A stretch of 64,000 nt of DNA from UBA4416 sp035439445. GTDB taxonomy: Bacteria > Bacteroidota > Bacteroidia > B-17B0 > Aurantibacillaceae. The position numbers and the translations under genes are program-made. The stretch is taken from NCBI GenBank assembly GCA_035439445.1, contig DAORKG010000006.1, positions 71,015-135,014 on the forward strand. Reading direction: 5' to 3'. The notes under the pieces are model-generated. The model saw nothing but the letters and a program-made list of their open reading frames with translations. It ran no database searches and was not told where the DNA came from. Positions 54,311-64,000 of the stretch are shown here, in pieces; the stretch's first letter is position 1, and every line of letters begins with the position of its first letter.

Positions 54311-56668
54311 TTATATCCTTACCATTAATTGAATTAAAAACATACGTGGTGGTCTCACATCTCCCGGGCGAAGGCAATACTCCGCATTACCAACATTATT
54401 TACAATAAATGATGCTTTTAGCTCTTTTGATAATTGATAGGATATTCGCATATCATGCACCCAATCGCCTCCTGCATGTTGTATACGGTAAGATTTAAGT
54501 CCGGGTAAAATGTATGAGCCAGGAATAGCATCCCAGTTAATGCCGTATTGAGGTTGGTTATATTCATGTAAAATACTTTGCACAAATCGGCGGTCAATGT
54601 TTTCCATAAAACTATAATACCTAACGCTCCAGCCAACCGACCATTTTTTGTAATCTAATTGTAAATCCGATTTAAATAAATGTCGGTTTCTGTATTTTAA
54701 AATATTAACTCCCTCTAATCCTAAGGTATCTTTGTTTGTATCAAATCCTAAGTACTTTGGATTGGTATATGTATAACCAACTAAGGTTGTTACATTAATT
54801 GGTCCCATCTTTCCGGTTCCTGTTACCGAAGCATCTACTCCGTTAATTAAGGCGCCACCTACGTTTTGAGATTTAAATCCTGCATATTGTCTGTCTAGGT
54901 AAAACAATCCTGTCTTTGGTCCGTAAATATCAAATGCAAATTCCACCATGTCTTGGTATTCTGTCCAAAATCCGGCAACATCCAAAAAGCCTTTAAAATT
55001 TAAAAATTTAAAGCCTTGCTTAATTCCTATTTCAGCACTCCATCCTCTTTCGGGTTGTAAACCTTGATTTGGATAAATTTTTAAAGCACTCACACTGGTG
55101 CTTACGTACTTTTCGGCAATTGTTGGGAAACGGTAGCCTTGTCCGTATGATGCACGCAAGAAAGTGTATTCAAATAAGTGGTAGTTTACACCTGCTCTAA
55201 AAACCGGTTGAAATGGTAAATTATTTAGTTTGTTAGAAACATAACCTCTGGTAAAAGCAGTATCTATTCGGTTATACTCTCCTCTTAATCCAACAGATGT
55301 GGTTAACTTTTTATACTTATAATCAAACTGCGCATAACCTGCATAGTTCTGTCCTGTATGTCTTCCGTATAGCGAATCAGCAATAACTTGTTGTTCCATG
55401 TAAACGGCACCAAAAGTCATAGTAAAATTATTTTTAAAGCGCTTTTGAAACTGAAATTCGTTATAATACAACTCTGCTCTCGAACCTTGGTTTTTATCGT
55501 TGGTATTATTAGTTAAGTAGTAACGTGAACGTAAACTATATTTACCCCCTTTTTTTGTATAATATGTAATAAACGGATCTACATTCATACGTTGGTTTGA
55601 GAAACGCTGAATGTTTAAGCCTTGTGGAACATAAACCGAGTCGGCGTTTTGCCATAAGAAAAACAAGCCTCCTTTGGTTTCCATCATATTTGTGTTTAAA
55701 CCAATAGATAATCCTTGAATTCTTTTAAAGTTATATCTAAGGTTAATATTAAAACGTTCTCTTTTTTCGGTTTCCAAATAGCGGTATCCATCATCATTAA
55801 AATAATGCCCACCTAATACAATGTCCCAGTTTTTTATTTTTTGTGCATGAGAAAAATTCACACCCTTTTGTCGCTGGCTTGTTCCATTCCACCACTTATA
55901 TTTTAGTTGTTGTGGAGCATCATAAGTAGCGCCAAAAATAGAAAAGGTTGTTTGAGGTTTGTCTTTCGCATAGGCAGTTCGCATATTAATAACCCCATTC
56001 ATAGCCGATGAACCAAATAAAGCAGAACTGGCACCTTTAATCACCTCTACCTGCTCCATATTCTCCAACGGCAAATAATTCCATTTAATATCTGCGGCAT
56101 CGGCACTAATCATTGGCATTTCATCAACTAGCATCAATACACGTGTTCCGGCACCATAGCTATATCCGCTGCCTCCTCTGATACTGGCTTGCCCATCCGA
56201 AACCACCACACCCGGTACTTGGTTCATGATAATATCTAAACTCTGAGTGGCTTTATTTTCAATTAAGCTGGGCTTAATCACATCCATACTCACAGTGACG
56301 TCTGATAATTTTTGTTCAAACTTACCTGCCGATACTACCACCTCATCCAACAATTGGTTCCCGTTATCTAAAATAATATTTACAACAATTGTATCGTTTC
56401 CTTTTACAGTTATGCTTTCTGAATATTTTTTGTACCCCACCAAATCGCAATCCAATGTATGCGTACCTTCTGTTGTAGAAACATAAAACTTTCCTTCCAT
56501 ATCTGCCGATACGCCTTTGGTTTTATCTAAAACGACTACAGCTCCCGGTAAGGATTCATTATTTGATTTATCTTTTACAACTCCTTTTACGACTCCTAAT
56601 GTTTGTGCATAAATTTGGCATGAATAAAAAAAGACACCTGTTAAAATATATTTGACGTTTTTAATCAT
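54311..56668 (-). CDS. TonB-dependent receptor
   Basis: 785 residues from ATG 56668, preferred over 56725 because it starts a signal peptide (MIKNVKYILTGVFFYSCQIYAQ) and the upstream start would overlap the dprA start. CarboxypepD_reg domain (VVKGVVKDKSNNESLPGAVVVLDKTKGVSADMEGK), plug domain (QVPGVVVSDGQASIRGGSGYSYGAGTRVLMLVDEMPM) and barrel ending RPPRMFLIQLMVRI. The plug-barrel features (EVIKGASSALFGSSAMNGVINM) are of the TonB-box receptor type. The substrate is unknown. It is divergent from dprA. Confidence 0.93.
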   Translation of the reverse strand: MIKNVKYILTGVFFYSCQIYAQTLGVVKGVVKDKSNNESLPGAVVVLDKTKGVSADMEGKFYVSTTEGTHTLDCDLVGYKKYSESITVKGNDTIVVNIILDNGNQLLDEVVVSAGKFEQKLSDVTVSMDVIKPSLIENKATQSLDIIMNQVPGVVVSDGQASIRGGSGYSYGAGTRVLMLVDEMPMISADAADIKWNYLPLENMEQVEVIKGASSALFGSSAMNGVINMRTAYAKDKPQTTFSIFGATYDAPQQLKYKWWNGTSQRQKGVNFSHAQKIKNWDIVLGGHYFNDDGYRYLETEKRERFNINLRYNFKRIQGLSIGLNTNMMETKGGLFFLWQNADSVYVPQGLNIQRFSNQRMNVDPFITYYTKKGGKYSLRSRYYLTNNTNDKNQGSRAELYYNEFQFQKRFKNNFTMTFGAVYMEQQVIADSLYGRHTGQNYAGYAQFDYKYKKLTTSVGLRGEYNRIDTAFTRGYVSNKLNNLPFQPVFRAGVNYHLFEYTFLRASYGQGYRFPTIAEKYVSTSVSALKIYPNQGLQPERGWSAEIGIKQGFKFLNFKGFLDVAGFWTEYQDMVEFAFDIYGPKTGLFYLDRQYAGFKSQNVGGALINGVDASVTGTGKMGPINVTTLVGYTYTNPKYLGFDTNKDTLGLEGVNILKYRNRHLFKSDLQLDYKKWSVGWSVRYYSFMENIDRRFVQSILHEYNQPQYGINWDAIPGSYILPGLKSYRIQHAGGDWVHDMRISYQLSKELKASFIVNNVGNAEYCLRPGDVRPPRMFLIQLMVRI

Positions 56669-56719
56669 TATCTCAGTATTTTTACGAACACAATATAATA
56701 ATTTACTATTATTTAAGAA

Positions 56720-57829
56720 ATGCACTCTGTCGATTTAACATATCAAATTGGATTAACTTTACTTGATGGGGTTGGTGATGTTTTAGCCAAAAATTTAGTG
56801 GCATATTGTGGAAGCGCTGAGCAAGTTTTTAAAACAAGCAAAGCTCAATTAGAAAAAATTCCGGGTATTGGAACTTACACAGCTTCGGCCATTATTAAAA
56901 GCAAATCGGTATTAGACAGAGCAGAACAGGAAATTAAATTCATAGCAGAAAAAGAGATTACGCCTTTATTTTTTACTGATAAGGATTATCCGCAACGTTT
57001 AAAAAACTGTAACGATAGCCCGGTAATACTTTATTATAAAGGTAATGCAAATTTAAATGCAGATAAAGTTGTGGCTGTTGTTGGAACCCGAACACCATCT
57101 AATTATGGTAAAGAAACTACCGAAAAATTGATTGAAGATTTGCAGGGGAGCGGTTGCTTGGTGGTGAGTGGTTTGGCATACGGAATAGATATCACAGCCC
57201 ATAAAAGTGCGCTCGATCATGGTTTAAATACAGTGGGTGTTATGGCACATGGATTAGATAGAGTATACCCATCTGTTCATGCAAACTATGCTAAAAAAAT
57301 GATTTCACAAGGCGGTTTATTAACGGAGTTTATCAGTGAAACAAACCCGGATAAAGAAAACTTCCCGAAACGAAATCGCATTGTTGCAGGCATGTGTGAT
57401 GCTTTAGTAGTAGTAGAATCAAAAAGAGGAGGTGGTAGTTTAATTACAGCAACTATAGCCAATTCTTACAATAAAGATATTTTTGCCTTTCCCGGAAAAG
57501 CCAATGATGTTTTAAGTGAAGGATGCAATGGATTAATCAAATCGCATAGGGCCAATTTAATTGAAAATGCAGCTGATTTGTTGTATATGATGAATTGGAA
57601 TGAAACATTTGTAAAGAAAAAAACAACACAGATTCCTTTAGCTATCAATTTAAGTTCTGATGAACAAATGATCGTTGATGTGTTTAAAAACAAACAACAA
57701 TTACATGTAGATGAAATCAGTTATGCTACTAATTTCTCTATCAGTAAAATCTCCACACATTTACTTCAATTAGAATTTTCTAATGTTATAAAGTCCTTGC
57801 CCGGTAAAATGTATCAGTTAAATAGTTAA
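56720..57829 (+). CDS. dprA: DNA-processing protein DprA
   Basis: 369 residues. N-terminal helix-hairpin-helix segment (EKIPGIGTYTASAIIKSK, about 45-63), a Rossmann-like DprA domain (VVGTRTPSNYGKE, SGCLVVSGLAYGIDITAHKSAL, VYPSVHANYAKKM, FPKRNRIVAGMCDALVVVESKRGGGSLITA, FAFPGKANDVLSEGCNGLI), and a C-terminal winged helix (EQMIVDVFKNKQQLHVDEISYATN). It loads RecA onto incoming single-stranded DNA in natural transformation. ComEA/ComEC genes are not in the window. Confidence 0.95.
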   Translation: MHSVDLTYQIGLTLLDGVGDVLAKNLVAYCGSAEQVFKTSKAQLEKIPGIGTYTASAIIKSKSVLDRAEQEIKFIAEKEITPLFFTDKDYPQRLKNCNDSPVILYYKGNANLNADKVVAVVGTRTPSNYGKETTEKLIEDLQGSGCLVVSGLAYGIDITAHKSALDHGLNTVGVMAHGLDRVYPSVHANYAKKMISQGGLLTEFISETNPDKENFPKRNRIVAGMCDALVVVESKRGGGSLITATIANSYNKDIFAFPGKANDVLSEGCNGLIKSHRANLIENAADLLYMMNWNETFVKKKTTQIPLAINLSSDEQMIVDVFKNKQQLHVDEISYATNFSISKISTHLLQLEFSNVIKSLPGKMYQLNS

Positions 57830-57940
57830 ACAAAATTTACCGAAAGCCTATTATTTATAGGCTGTACAGCTAACAAAAAAATGAGCTCGATAGTTGTATA
57901 ACATTCAAAAACGGTGTAACTTTACTCAAATTCAAAAAAT

Positions 57941-59185
57941 ATGCAAACTACAAAAGTTGATGTTTTAGTTATTGGTGCCGGGCCCGCGGGATCTATAGCG
58001 TCTAGTATTATTAATAAAGCAGGCTATAAAGTAAAAGTGGTAGAAAAAGAAAAATTCCCACGCTTTGTTATTGGAGAGAGCTTATTGCCAAGAGTGATGG
58101 ATCACTTGGAAGAAGCCGGTTTATTAGAGGCTGTGAAGAAGGCGGGATTTCAAGAAAAATTCGGAGCTAAGTTTGTTCGCGGTCATGAAATTTGTGATTT
58201 TAATTTCTCTGACCAATTTAGTAAAGGTTGGAATTGGACATGGCAAGTGCCTCGTGGACAATTCGATAAAATTTTATCCGAAACAGCTGCTTCAATGGGT
58301 GTAGATGTTGAACACGAAACAGCAGTAAAAGATATTAAATTTAATGGGACTGATTCTGTTACTACAGTTGTCAATAAAGATGGCGTAGAAGAACAAATAG
58401 AAGCGAAATTTATTGTGGATGCCAGCGGATATGGTCGTGTTATACCAAGAATGTTTGGACTAGATAAACCATCTAATTTCGAACCTCGCAAAACACATTT
58501 TACACATTTCAAAGATTTAAAACGTCCTGAAGGAATTGATGGAAATCGTATTACAGTTGTTGTTCATCAACAACGCACATGGATTTGGATCATTCCTTTC
58601 TCAAATGGCATCACATCTGTAGGTTTTGTTGCAGATCCTGAGTTCTTCAAAGATTTCCCTGAAGACCCAACAGAAAGAATGAAAGGTATTATTGCAGCTG
58701 ATGTTCATACGAATGAGCGTTTTGCAGGTGCCGAAATGATGTTTGAACCTCGTACTATTGAAGGTTACGCTATTTCTACAAAACAATTGTATGGTGATGG
58801 ATTTGTATTATGCGGAAATGCAACTGAGTTCTTAGATCCAGTATTTTCTTCGGGAGTTACTTTTGCTATGGAATCAGGAAATAAAGCTGGTAAGTTGGTT
58901 TGTGAAACACTTAAAGGAAACAAAGTGGATTGGCAAAAAGATTACACAGATTATATGATGCAAGGTATTAATACATTTAGATCATATGTAGCCGGTTGGT
59001 ATGAAGGAGATTTACATGAAATATTCTTTTCAGAAAATCCGGATCCTGAAATCAAAAAACAAATCTGTTCTGTATTAGCAGGATATGTATGGGACTTAGA
59101 TAATCCTTTTGTTAAGAAACATGATAGAGCTCTGAAATCATTAGCTAATGTTATCAGAATGAACAGAGCCAAAGCAACAGCTTAA
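57941..59185 (+). CDS. FAD-dependent oxidoreductase, flavin-halogenase-like
   Basis: 414 residues. FAD motif VLVIGAGPAGSIASS (residues 9-23), PRFVIGESLLPRVMDHLEE (40-58) and RTWIWIIP (212-219), close to the WxWxIP motif of flavin-dependent halogenases. Lys residues in QEKFGAKF (73, 77) lie where phenolic halogenases carry the catalytic Lys; this is suggestive only. The other option is a geranylgeranyl-reductase-like oxidoreductase. No flavin reductase or polyketide gene is adjacent. The TAACTTTA element at 57917-57924 is a weak promoter candidate. Confidence 0.8.
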   Translation: MQTTKVDVLVIGAGPAGSIASSIINKAGYKVKVVEKEKFPRFVIGESLLPRVMDHLEEAGLLEAVKKAGFQEKFGAKFVRGHEICDFNFSDQFSKGWNWTWQVPRGQFDKILSETAASMGVDVEHETAVKDIKFNGTDSVTTVVNKDGVEEQIEAKFIVDASGYGRVIPRMFGLDKPSNFEPRKTHFTHFKDLKRPEGIDGNRITVVVHQQRTWIWIIPFSNGITSVGFVADPEFFKDFPEDPTERMKGIIAADVHTNERFAGAEMMFEPRTIEGYAISTKQLYGDGFVLCGNATEFLDPVFSSGVTFAMESGNKAGKLVCETLKGNKVDWQKDYTDYMMQGINTFRSYVAGWYEGDLHEIFFSENPDPEIKKQICSVLAGYVWDLDNPFVKKHDRALKSLANVIRMNRAKATA

Positions 59186-59198
59186 TTTATTACATCAT

Positions 59199-59233
59199 AA
59201 AAAAAGCTCCTCTAGTTCTAGAGGAGCTTTTTT
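59199..59233. terminator. Bidirectional terminator between oxidoreductase and T9SS gene
   Basis: Arms AGCTCCTCTAG (59205-59215) and CTAGAGGAGCT (59218-59228) with an A run before and a T run after, between convergent genes. Confidence 0.88.
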
Positions 59234-59250
59234 GTTGGAATGAAACTTTT

Positions 59251-62200
59251 TTAGTTTCTAAATATAGTAATATAGCCACTGTATTTTTTATCTTCAGGAA
59301 CTTCAATTACATAGAAGAATGTACCATCTGATACACCATCACCTTTCCATTCGTTATTGTAATTGTTGCTTTCAAACACTTTTCTTCCCCATCTATCAAA
59401 GATAGTAACCTTAGTATTTGGATGATATTCAATATTTTTAATCTTGAAGAAATCATTATGAGTATCGCCATTAGGTGTAATTACGTTTGGTATTTCAACC
59501 ATACAAGGAGGCAATACATTAATTAATTGAATGTCGGTTGCTTGATATCCACAGCTATCAGTTGCCGTTACAAATACACTATAATTTCCTTCAGCAGTAG
59601 GACTGGTAGAAGAAAGTCCTTGACTGTTAGATAATTGACTTCCTCCCATTGTCCAAACATACGTGTAATTTGGATAACCATTGAATGCTTGAGCATTTAA
59701 GGTAAATGGAGTTCCTCCACAAGTAGAAGAGGAGTCAAGAATTGATACGTTTAATGTATTTGGTAATACATTGATAATTTGTGTATTTGAGTGCACATAA
59801 CTACAGCTATCCATTACCGTTACACTTATTGTGTAAGCCCCACCTGTTCCAGGGCTTGTGCCACTTACATCAGGAGTTGTAGCTAATGTATTTGTTCCTA
59901 AAGTCCATGTATAAAAATATGGAGCATTACCACCACTTGTGGTTGATGTTAAAGTAAATGCAGTATTAGGACAAGTTGTGATGGAGTTAGAAATAGTGAT
60001 TCCTAAATCATCTGCTAAATTTTTCACAACAACTGTATCGGATGTTGGGTTTGAACAAGGAGCACTTACAGATACTACTAAAGTAGTGGTAACATTACTG
60101 CTGGTTGTATAGCTAGAAGAAGTGTTAACACCAGGAGCAGGTGCTCCTCCAGGTAAGGTTGTCCAAGAATAAGCATAAGTAGCTGCTGTATTTGTTGGAA
60201 CAGATGCAGTAACAGGATGAAAAATAAAATCCTTATTTAAACATTTTGTAACATCTGCTAAAGGAGTAATTAATATGTTAGCCAAAGGAGTTACATTAAC
60301 AGTTACTGTTTTTGTGTCAGATGTACCACTAGGGCATATTGGTGTTCCGGTAACAACATATGTATTTGTACCAGCTGCAGGTGGTGTAACATTAATAACC
60401 GATGCTGTTGAAATTGGAACTAGTGTTCCTCCCGAATTATAATACCAATTGTAATTTGCTGCACCTGAGGCAGTAAAAGTGGTATTATTTCCCTGACATA
60501 ATGTAAACGTTGTTGGTGTTACCACAACAGTTGTTGTTAATGGAGGGTAAAGTATGGCTAAGGTTTGTGACGTTACACAGTTTCCTACCGGGTTGGTAAC
60601 AGAAATAGTATACACCACAGTGCCTGGAGCACCAGGAGGTGTTGTAAATGTTGGAGCAATTCTAATAGAATCGTTAGAGTAATTTGCAGTAATGGTTCCG
60701 TTTGAAGAAACAGAAACTGTATAACTTGCAGGATTAGAAGCACCACAATTCCCAAATTTAATATTAGGGCGTTCATTTCCAGATCCAACAACTGTATTAA
60801 GGGGACATTGATTTACCCCATCATCATTTACATATTTTGAGGCAATAAATCCAGGATTTGAATATTCTACAGATAGATTACCATCCCAATTTGGATTAAA
60901 GAAGCAAATATCAACCAAAATGTTACTTGTACCGTCCCAATCATAAGATTGAGTAAAATTATATGTATTCCATCCTGTTGTAGCATTTATAGTAGTTGGA
61001 TTGAATACTTGTATTAATCCAGTATTATCCATAGTAGCTGTACTTAATACATTGTATGAAACACACTTAAGTTTAATTGTAAAGTTATTAAAAGTAGTTG
61101 CGTTACCATTAGTATTGGTTACATTTAATGCTAGGCTGTTTATTTTTCCTGGAGTAATACCAGCTGCTAATAATTCAGAAGCCCTAAATAAGAATTGATT
61201 TTTTTGGCTTTCCCATAAACCGCCATACGGGGAATAGTTATTACTGCTTCCTGAGGTTGTAGCATTGCCTACTTGAATAATATTTGGCGATGTGCAGCTT
61301 GATGAAGATGATAAACCACAGCTAGAAGGAGCAGTTTCTCCAAAATCTAATTTTACCACCACTTCTTCAGGAAAACACAAAACAGTATTTGTTGGTGTCA
61401 TAGTAAAGTTGGTAGAGATAACACCAATAGTAACTGTATTGTTATATATACATGTACCGTCACTAATTACCGCTGTGTAGGTACCAGGGGCCAAAGAGCT
61501 TATGGTAACAGCAGTAGCTGTTGTTGATGTTGTTAGCACATTATCGGCACTGGTTGGTCCAGTTACAACATAACTATATGGCGCAGGAAATGGAGTATTT
61601 AAATTTAACACAGCAGTTCCATTACTATCATTTGGGCATACATTAGTAATATTTGAAAAATAGGAACTTCCTCCTGCTACTTGTGTTAAAGTATATCTAA
61701 TGGAGTCTCTGCATCCTTGTTGGTTGTTATACACTACCGTGTATGCGTCTCCGGCAATAGCATTGTTTATGTATAGAGTATCATTTGCTCCATTTGGGGC
61801 AGGAATAAGTGAGGAACCGGAATACCAAGTGTAATTTGAACCATTTGGTTGAGCAATAAAAGTTGAATTACCACAAAATGGTTTTGTTTGATTAAAATAA
61901 AAAGGAGGGGCTGTACCTACAGATAAATTTGCTGAGGCTTGACCGCATGATGTAGAGGAAACTAGAACACTATACGTGCCGGGCGGTAAACCCGAAACGG
62001 TTTGAGTAGTTCCTGCTGACATCCCAAAATTTGGACCTGGCGTTGTATTTGTCCATGAATACGTATAAACTCCATTGCTTCCATTTGCCTGAACAAATGC
62101 GGTTCCTGAAGCTCCGTTCGGACATGAATTTGTAGTGTTGATATTAATAATATTAACACTAGTTAAGCCTATAGTAACAGTTTGCGTTACTATACAGCCA

Positions 62201-63405
62201 CCTTGTGACGCCATGTTAACAGTATAAGTTGTACCTGGTGTAGCAGGATTTTCAATCAATGTGTCATTAGTTGCTCCTGCTATCGTTCCAGATGGCCCAA
62301 TCCATTGATAGGAAGTATATCCGGGAGGTGCAACCAAAGTTGCAAAATTAGATCCAGAACACATATTGGCATATGGTGTACCTATACTGCCGCATTGCGC
62401 ATCCACATAGGCATAACCAAAGTGTCCTCCAAGTGTACAGCCGGTTACCAAAAACACAACAGTAACATTAGTGCCATTTGGTAATGATGATAGATCAACA
62501 GAATAATTGTTCCATTTTCTGTAGTACACATCAGATGCTATTGCAGATTGTTTAAGAGAATCCGCAGGGTTATTGGAATAAGGGTTAAATGTGTAGGATG
62601 TGCAGCCTGGAAGTATAGCTCCAGTAGCCTGGTTGATAACCTTTACTGAGAATATAGGGCCTGTTTGTAAGCTATGGCTAATTCCGCCATTTTGAAGAAC
62701 AAGGGCATAACTGAATGATATTTGTTGAACAGTTGAAGATTTGGTAACTGTGTATTTTAGTTCACCAGCTTCGCCAGGACTAGTTCCTCCAATTCGGGCA
62801 GATGCTCCATCAAAACTAAACGGGCTCACAAAAGGAATTTCTGAGATTAATTGTCCTCCAACATTTTTAACAGCTATCGAGTCGTATCCACCCGGATTAC
62901 AGTTAGGATATATAGGATTTGTAGGGGGAATTGTTAGTATAGTGTGATAATTGTTGGTATTATTCATAAAAACATTATTTCCACTAGGATTAACTATATT
63001 AGTTGCAGTTGCATTGTATGTAACAACAGGATTGTTTTGAGTTATAGTTCCGGTTGTTCCACTCCAGTTGGTAAAATCATAATTTTCAAATCCCATATTT
63101 CCACAGCCAATAGATTGTGAATTGTTTGGAGTTAAATTAATGGTTACACTTTTCACTGGATTATTGTGAGAGTGATTGTGTGGTTTTTGATTTTGTTTAG
63201 AATTAAAAACATTTCTTAAATGCTCAACATACGCTTTTTGATCAATTGGTTGAACACCCTTCGCTTTTGCTATTTCGTAAGCTGATGTTTCATCAAAATA
63301 ATTAGGATCTTTTTTCTTTTTTTCAAGATCTTTATTTTGAGCCAACACTGAGTTAGCACCCAATGATGCAATAAATAAAATAGCAAGTAATAACTGTTTT
63401 TTCAT
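59251..63405 (-). CDS. T9SS type B sorting domain surface protein (gliding-motility-associated C-terminal domain)
   Basis: 1384 residues with a signal peptide (MKKQLLLAILFIASLGANSVLAQ). It contains many Ser/Thr-rich Ig/PKD-like modules with repeated GTYTAVISDGTCIYNNTV and SCGQASANLSV-type strands, and a lectin-like N-terminal domain (GCGNMGFENYDFTNWSG, GASARIGGTSPGEAGELKYTVTKS). The last about 90 residues (NVITPNGDTHNDFFKIKNIEYHPNTKVTIFDRWGRKVFESNNYNNEWKGDG ... GTFFYVIEV) form the gliding-motility-associated T9SS type B domain. It is exported and held at the cell surface, perhaps as an adhesin. No partner gene is adjacent. Confidence 0.93.
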   Translation of the reverse strand: MKKQLLLAILFIASLGANSVLAQNKDLEKKKKDPNYFDETSAYEIAKAKGVQPIDQKAYVEHLRNVFNSKQNQKPHNHSHNNPVKSVTINLTPNNSQSIGCGNMGFENYDFTNWSGTTGTITQNNPVVTYNATATNIVNPSGNNVFMNNTNNYHTILTIPPTNPIYPNCNPGGYDSIAVKNVGGQLISEIPFVSPFSFDGASARIGGTSPGEAGELKYTVTKSSTVQQISFSYALVLQNGGISHSLQTGPIFSVKVINQATGAILPGCTSYTFNPYSNNPADSLKQSAIASDVYYRKWNNYSVDLSSLPNGTNVTVVFLVTGCTLGGHFGYAYVDAQCGSIGTPYANMCSGSNFATLVAPPGYTSYQWIGPSGTIAGATNDTLIENPATPGTTYTVNMASQGGCIVTQTVTIGLTSVNIININTTNSCPNGASGTAFVQANGSNGVYTYSWTNTTPGPNFGMSAGTTQTVSGLPPGTYSVLVSSTSCGQASANLSVGTAPPFYFNQTKPFCGNSTFIAQPNGSNYTWYSGSSLIPAPNGANDTLYINNAIAGDAYTVVYNNQQGCRDSIRYTLTQVAGGSSYFSNITNVCPNDSNGTAVLNLNTPFPAPYSYVVTGPTSADNVLTTSTTATAVTISSLAPGTYTAVISDGTCIYNNTVTIGVISTNFTMTPTNTVLCFPEEVVVKLDFGETAPSSCGLSSSSSCTSPNIIQVGNATTSGSSNNYSPYGGLWESQKNQFLFRASELLAAGITPGKINSLALNVTNTNGNATTFNNFTIKLKCVSYNVLSTATMDNTGLIQVFNPTTINATTGWNTYNFTQSYDWDGTSNILVDICFFNPNWDGNLSVEYSNPGFIASKYVNDDGVNQCPLNTVVGSGNERPNIKFGNCGASNPASYTVSVSSNGTITANYSNDSIRIAPTFTTPPGAPGTVVYTISVTNPVGNCVTSQTLAILYPPLTTTVVVTPTTFTLCQGNNTTFTASGAANYNWYYNSGGTLVPISTASVINVTPPAAGTNTYVVTGTPICPSGTSDTKTVTVNVTPLANILITPLADVTKCLNKDFIFHPVTASVPTNTAATYAYSWTTLPGGAPAPGVNTSSSYTTSSNVTTTLVVSVSAPCSNPTSDTVVVKNLADDLGITISNSITTCPNTAFTLTSTTSGGNAPYFYTWTLGTNTLATTPDVSGTSPGTGGAYTISVTVMDSCSYVHSNTQIINVLPNTLNVSILDSSSTCGGTPFTLNAQAFNGYPNYTYVWTMGGSQLSNSQGLSSTSPTAEGNYSVFVTATDSCGYQATDIQLINVLPPCMVEIPNVITPNGDTHNDFFKIKNIEYHPNTKVTIFDRWGRKVFESNNYNNEWKGDGVSDGTFFYVIEVPEDKKYSGYITIFRN

Positions 63406-63633
63406 GTTTGTAGGTTTTTGAAAATCCTAAATTTGTAGTTTTTTTGGATACAGAACTTTGTTTTAAGCTTAACTTACCTAAATTCAGTATCTTATTTATC
63501 CTCAAAAATAAACTTTTTTTTAATATTTTACAATAATTTTACCTAATTCAAAACCTATTTTCATAGGTCAAAAACTTATGTTTATTGGATTTCTATTATT
63601 TTTTCTAAAATTTTAGAATCTGAGCTTTTAGAT

Positions 63634-63641
63634 TAACTTTG
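63634..63641 (+). promoter_or_regulatory. -7 element before the class A PBP gene
   Basis: TAACTTTG matches TAnnTTTG, 12 bp before the ATG at 63654. A TCTAAAATTTTAGA palindrome lies at 63604-63617, in the region where the -33 box would be. No further gene is seen in 63406-63653. Confidence 0.5.
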
Positions 63642-63653
63642 CAATTCGATTTT

Positions 63654-64000
63654 ATGGCATCAAATTCTGTATCAAAATATATTCGTCTAACGTGGCTTTT
63701 AGTTTGGTCGCCATTTATTATTCTTTTTCTTCTTGTAAGTTTGATTTCGCTTGAGGTATTTGTTGATTTACCCAGTGTAGCAGAATTACAAAATCCTAAA
63801 AGCAATTTAGCTACTGTAATTTATAGTAGTGACATGAAAACTCTAGGAAAGTATTATGCCGAAAATAGAGTTAGTGTTAAATATTATGAGTTAGATAAAG
63901 ACTTAGTTGATGCTTTAATAGCTACTGAGGACGCTCGTTTTCATGAACATAGTGGTGTAGATTTAAAAGCTTTAGGAAGAGCTGTGGTTGGCGCTGCAAC
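63654..64000 (+). CDS. mrcA: Class A penicillin-binding protein (PBP1a), N-terminal part
   Basis: Reads MASNSVSKYIRLTWLLVWSPF... with one membrane anchor (about 16-33), then VIYSSDMKTLGKYYAENRVSV, and the transglycosylase motif 1 ATEDARFHEHSGVD (about 92-105; EDxxFxxHxG). The reading frame continues off the window. Class A PBPs polymerise and cross-link peptidoglycan. Confidence 0.85.
   Translation, partial: MASNSVSKYIRLTWLLVWSPFIILFLLVSLISLEVFVDLPSVAELQNPKSNLATVIYSSDMKTLGKYYAENRVSVKYYELDKDLVDALIATEDARFHEHSGVDLKALGRAVVGAA

Overview
The window is a low-GC chromosomal segment from a member of the Bacteroidota. Signs of this are proteins with type IX secretion (T9SS) C-terminal domains (827-4048 and 59251-63405), carboxypeptidase-regulatory-domain TonB receptors, LytS/LytTR signalling pairs, a bacillithiol gene (bshC), and many TAnnTTTG -7 promoter elements of the Bacteroidota type. 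The genus cannot be read from the sequence.

Layout. 1-7 kb: a LytTR regulator (cut by the window edge), a Kelch/T9SS surface protein and a large propeller sensor kinase. 7-11.4 kb: housekeeping genes pgeF, bshC and fhs. 11.6-18.3 kb: an operon for a MukBEF/MksBEF-like SMC condensin, with a predicted secreted protein encoded between the kite and SMC subunits and no nuclease (JetD/MksG) gene in the window. 18.3-19.1 kb: an ORF6N-domain DNA-binding gene that carries a near-perfect palindrome inside its coding sequence and a perfect related palindrome just upstream. 19-26.6 kb: a TauE/SafE permease, a PpiD-like folding factor, and a minus-strand cluster with lptC and coaX. 26.7 kb: tRNA-Phe(GAA), whose 3' end is part of a large inverted repeat, followed by a GIY-YIG gene. 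27.3-32.1 kb: a TonB receptor/flavodoxin-fold reductase/LytS/LytTR operon. 32.2-36 kb: a second TonB receptor gene between two blocks of dispersed, nested-stem repeats.

38.2-46.5 kb is a defence island. It holds a type I restriction-modification locus whose hsdM is cut by one in-frame TGA. Between hsdS and hsdR lies a three-gene unit read as toxin, XRE antitoxin and SecB-like chaperone (a TAC-type system). Just after hsdR comes a Panacea-domain antitoxin with its likely toxin. An 87-bp tandem repeat and about 0.9 kb of mostly non-coding DNA close the island.

47.4-64 kb: a helical/FnIII-like protein of unknown role, three tandem paralogous lipoproteins with short collagen-like stretches, a methyltransferase and glycosyltransferase pair, a Bax-inhibitor-1 membrane protein, a third TonB receptor divergent from dprA, a flavin halogenase-like oxidoreductase, a 1384-residue type B T9SS adhesin-like protein and the start of a class A penicillin-binding protein.

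The strongest candidates for less-described biology are the SMC operon with its embedded secreted gene, the chaperone-associated toxin-antitoxin unit inside a disabled RM operon, the ORF6N palindrome pair and the nested-stem repeat family.
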